Source: Nitrospiraceae bacterium
GTDB taxonomy: Bacteria > Nitrospirota > Nitrospiria > Nitrospirales > Nitrospiraceae
DNA: 7,632 bases
Reading direction: 5' to 3'
Assembly (NCBI GenBank): GCA_025934615.1
Contig: JAICXS010000076.1
Location: forward strand, 1 to 7,632
Part shown: one piece after another, positions 5,275 through 7,632 of the stretch
How the letters are laid out: every line of letters begins with the position of its first letter
Position numbering within the stretch: position 1 is the first letter of the stretch
Made by a program: the position numbers and the translations under genes
The notes under the pieces: generated by a model
Told to the model about the DNA's origin: nothing
The model's input: the letters and a program-made list of their open reading frames with translations, nothing else
Databases searched by the model: none

Positions 5275-6093
5275 ATGAATGCGCATCGCGTCGATCCCGA
5301 ATCGAGGGTGAAACTAAATAATCTTCCGGCGGATGACACGGGTGCGTACGACCGCAAGAAGGATGGAAAAGATCAGGCGCAGGCGAGAACTGAAGAACTG
5401 CTTGAAAAACTTGCCACGCTCCAGGAACGACTCTATGCAAACGGCGAACGGGCGCTCTTGATCGTGCTCCAAGGGATGGATACGTCGGGAAAGGACGGGA
5501 CGATCAAGCATGTGATGTCCGGCGTCAACCCGCAGGGCTGCCGTGTCACGTCCTTTAAGGTTCCCTCTCCACAGGAACTCAGCCACGATTTTCTATGGCG
5601 AGTCCACCAACAAACGCCGCCAAGAGGATATATCGGCCTCTTCAATCGTTCGCATTACGAGGATGTGTTGATTACGCGTGTCCACGGCATGATCTCGGAC
5701 AAGATGGCGACACAACGTTTCGGTCAGATCAACGACTTCGAGCGATTGCTGCAACAGAATGGTACGACCGTGCTGAAATTCTTTCTCCACATTTCGAAAG
5801 ACGAACAGCGCAAGCGGCTTGAGGCGCGCATTCAGAATCCCGAGAAACGCTGGAAGTTCAATCCCACCGATTTGACCGAGCGAAAACTATGGTCGACCTA
5901 TATCGATGTGTATGAGGACGCTATTTCAGCGACCAGCACAAAGCACGCACCGTGGTATATCGTTCCGGCGGACTATAAATGGTATCGCAATGTGGTGGTG
6001 GCCGAGACGGTGGTCACGGCACTGCACGCGATGAAACTACACTATCCACCGGCTCCATCCGGCGTCGATTACGACAACATTCTGATCGAGTAA
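5275..6093 (+). CDS. ppk2: Polyphosphate kinase 2 (PPK2 family, probably class III)
   Basis: PPK2 enzymes transfer phosphate between polyphosphate and nucleotides, usually making ATP/GTP from polyphosphate plus ADP/AMP in the cytoplasm. The P-loop is GMDTSGKDG (67-75), with Lys73. The FKVPSPQELSHDFLWR region (94-109) and NRSHYEDV (124-131), holding the second conserved acidic site, resemble class III members that can phosphorylate both AMP and ADP. Further conserved stretches are RIQNPEKRWKFNPTD and APWYIVPADYKWYRN near the end. The length of 272 residues is normal for a one-domain PPK2. ATG 5275 is the first in-frame ATG and gives the expected N-terminal arm, but its Shine-Dalgarno site is poor. 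The dehydrogenase gene starts 35 nt after the stop, so the two are probably co-transcribed. Class III is inferred from these motifs and the substrate range is not proven. Confidence 0.92.
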   Translation: MNAHRVDPESRVKLNNLPADDTGAYDRKKDGKDQAQARTEELLEKLATLQERLYANGERALLIVLQGMDTSGKDGTIKHVMSGVNPQGCRVTSFKVPSPQELSHDFLWRVHQQTPPRGYIGLFNRSHYEDVLITRVHGMISDKMATQRFGQINDFERLLQQNGTTVLKFFLHISKDEQRKRLEARIQNPEKRWKFNPTDLTERKLWSTYIDVYEDAISATSTKHAPWYIVPADYKWYRNVVVAETVVTALHAMKLHYPPAPSGVDYDNILIE

Positions 6094-6128
6094 AGTTTTC
6101 AAACCATCGACTCATAGTAAAGGACATC

Positions 6129-7175
6129 ATGCTCCCCACACGTGGATATGCCGCGATGGCAGCGGGCTCGCCGATGCAGCCCTTCAATTTTTCCAGGCGA
6201 GAGGTCGGACCTTCCGATGTGCGTATTCAGATTCAGTACTGCGGCATCTGCCACTCGGATTTGCATCAAGTGAGAGATGAATGGGGTGGCTCCCGGTTCC
6301 CCTTGGTCCCCGGTCATGAAATTGTGGGAACGGTGAACCAGATGGGGTCGGCCGTGACGGCCTTTGCGGTTGGTCAGAGGGTCGGCGTCGGTTGCTTTGT
6401 CGACTCCTGTCGGGAATGCAGCTCGTGCCGTAACGGACTGGAGCAATATTGTGAGGCGCAGTGCACGTGGACCTACAACAGTACGGAGAGGGACGGGCAC
6501 ACGCCGACCTATGGCGGCTATTCCAATCAGATTGTCGTCGATGCCCGTTACGTCTTGCGAATTCCTGAGCGGCTGCCCCTTGAACAGGCGGCGCCGCTGC
6601 TGTGCGCCGGCATCACGACCTATTCCCCGCTTCACCATTGGAACGTCGGCAAAGGGCACCGGCTGGGGGTCGTCGGACTCGGCGGTCTAGGACATATGGC
6701 CATCAAGTTTGGAGCGGCATTTGGCGCGGAGGTCACCGCCTTCAGTCACTCGGAACATAAACGTGACGATGCCAAGCGGCTGGGCGCTGCGGCTTTCGCC
6801 AACACGTCAACGCCCGAGACTTTCTCAAAACTGAACCGATATTATGATGTCATTCTCGATACCGTGTCGGCCGTACACGACTATAGCGCCTACCTCGAAT
6901 TGCTCAAGACCGACGGCACGATGATTCTTGTCGGTGCTCCCGACCAGCCGGCCCCCCTGAGCGCCTTCCCACTGATCATGCGCCGACGCCGGCTGGCCGG
7001 ATCGCTCATCGGCGGCATTCGGGAAACTCAAGAGATGCTCGACTTCTGCGCTCTACACCATATCGTGTCCGATGTCGAGGTCATTGCCGTTCAAGAGATC
7101 GATGCTGCCTATGAGCGCATGCTCAAGGGCGACGTCCGCTACCGGTTCGTTATCGACCTCAAGTCACTGACGTAG
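6129..7175 (+). CDS. Zinc-dependent NAD(P)-dependent alcohol/aldehyde dehydrogenase (CAD/YahK type)
   Basis: This is a 348-residue medium-chain zinc dehydrogenase of the cinnamyl-alcohol dehydrogenase/YahK group, which mainly reduces aldehydes with NADPH in the cytoplasm. Catalytic zinc ligands are Cys41 (GICHSD), His63 with Glu64 (PGHE) and Cys159 (LLCAG). The structural zinc site is Cys94, 97, 100 and 108. The Rossmann motif is GLGGLG (183-188). The following AFSHSEHKR segment has the Ser/His/Lys-type residues seen in NADPH-preferring members, so NADPH is likely but inferred. ATG 6129 has AAGGA 4 nt upstream and gives the normal length. The frame continues upstream into the PPK2 coding region, but that extension is an overlap artefact. 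It follows ppk2 by 35 nt and is probably in the same operon. The physiological substrate is unknown; detoxification of short or aromatic aldehydes is plausible. Confidence 0.93.
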   Translation: MLPTRGYAAMAAGSPMQPFNFSRREVGPSDVRIQIQYCGICHSDLHQVRDEWGGSRFPLVPGHEIVGTVNQMGSAVTAFAVGQRVGVGCFVDSCRECSSCRNGLEQYCEAQCTWTYNSTERDGHTPTYGGYSNQIVVDARYVLRIPERLPLEQAAPLLCAGITTYSPLHHWNVGKGHRLGVVGLGGLGHMAIKFGAAFGAEVTAFSHSEHKRDDAKRLGAAAFANTSTPETFSKLNRYYDVILDTVSAVHDYSAYLELLKTDGTMILVGAPDQPAPLSAFPLIMRRRRLAGSLIGGIRETQEMLDFCALHHIVSDVEVIAVQEIDAAYERMLKGDVRYRFVIDLKSLT

Positions 7176-7381
7176 GGAGACGTTCCTCGTTATTCGAGAA
7201 TCGCAATCCGGTCATGCGGGAAGGCGACGAGGAAGATAGGTTCTGGAACTTGTTTGCCTTACAATTAACGAGTACCGTCTCACGTGTCTCCCGCGCTTCG
7301 AATATAGGGAAATAAAACTTACGTAGGGACTCTTCTTCGACTGATAGCCTTTCAGCACCCAGTCATTTCACACTCACCGCC

Positions 7382-7632
7382 ATGACGGATACGTCGCCAA
7401 TCGCCAAGGGCGTGGTCGTCCAGGATGGAAAGACGACCCTGGACTGGACACACTTCAGCGCCGCTTTGTTCGATTTGGATGGCGTCGTAACCAAGACGGC
7501 CCGGGTGCATGCGAGCGCATGGCAACGCCTGTTCAATGAATTTCTACAGAACTATTCGATCCGGACCGGACGTCCCTTTCGCCCGTTCGACCTTGAGCAA
7601 GACTATCGTGTGTACGTGGACGGCAAGCCACG
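7382..7632 (+). CDS. HAD-family beta-phosphoglucomutase-like protein, partial
   Basis: Only the first 83 codons are inside the window. The DLDGVVT motif (31-37), with Asp31 as nucleophile and Asp33 as acid/base, is HAD motif I. The next stretch, TARVHASAWQRLFNEFL, fits the cap-domain start of the beta-phosphoglucomutase subgroup. The later DYRVYVDGKP is also typical of that subgroup, which converts beta-glucose 1-phosphate to glucose 6-phosphate or acts as a sugar phosphatase. In many genomes such genes sit next to a glycoside-phosphorylase (GH65), but whether that holds here lies outside the window. The N-terminal 22 residues before the core are a little longer than in minimal members. The ATG has no clear Shine-Dalgarno site and lies 206 nt beyond the dehydrogenase stop, so it may have its own promoter, which was not identified. 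Confidence 0.85.
   Translation, partial: MTDTSPIAKGVVVQDGKTTLDWTHFSAALFDLDGVVTKTARVHASAWQRLFNEFLQNYSIRTGRPFRPFDLEQDYRVYVDGKP

Noticed and set aside
5979..6128. N-terminal extension of the dehydrogenase into ppk2
   Set aside because: The extension overlaps ppk2 in another frame, and ATG 6129 with AAGGA gives the normal family length and N-terminus.

Overview
This is a bacterial chromosomal window of moderately high GC with classical Shine-Dalgarno sites, sigma70-like promoters and signal peptides, so probably a Gram-negative organism. The mix of a DPM1-type synthase with a GT87 mannosyltransferase, a hemerythrin, class III PPK2 and a beta-phosphoglucomutase-like HAD protein would fit an environmental lineage such as Nitrospirota. 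That taxonomic suggestion is an inference with low confidence. No tRNA, rRNA, CRISPR array or insertion sequence was seen.

Left part (1-1482). A leftward gene cut by the window edge encodes a phage/contractile-injection-type tail tube protein (gp19-like) that, unusually, begins with a clear signal peptide. It has its own TTGACA-type promoter. Diverging from it is a rightward gene for a small acidic protein of about 74 residues, whose promoter lies so close to the start codon that the message may be almost leaderless. A gene-free stretch with three small hairpins follows (881-1206). Next is a leftward gene for a small secreted protein built of four lysine/glutamate-rich repeats.

Middle (1676-4460). 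A leftward two-gene unit encodes a GT87 polyprenol-phosphate-mannose-dependent mannosyltransferase followed by a polyprenol-phosphate-mannose synthase. The second enzyme would make the lipid-linked donor that the first uses, so this looks like a compact envelope glycosylation cassette. Upstream of it, also leftward, is a hemerythrin with a highly basic histone-like tail.

Right part (4644-7632). Everything reads rightward: a small stand-alone C39-like cysteine peptidase fold, a class III PPK2 polyphosphate kinase, a zinc-dependent NADP(H)-type alcohol/aldehyde dehydrogenase 35 nt behind it, and the start of a HAD-family beta-phosphoglucomutase-like gene cut by the right edge. These suggest energy (polyphosphate) and carbonyl/sugar-phosphate metabolism, but only the PPK2-dehydrogenase pair looks co-transcribed.

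The most noteworthy items are the exported tail-tube protein, the four-repeat secreted protein with a palindrome in its promoter, and the hemerythrin with a nucleic-acid-binding-like tail. No complete new multi-gene system is evident in the window.
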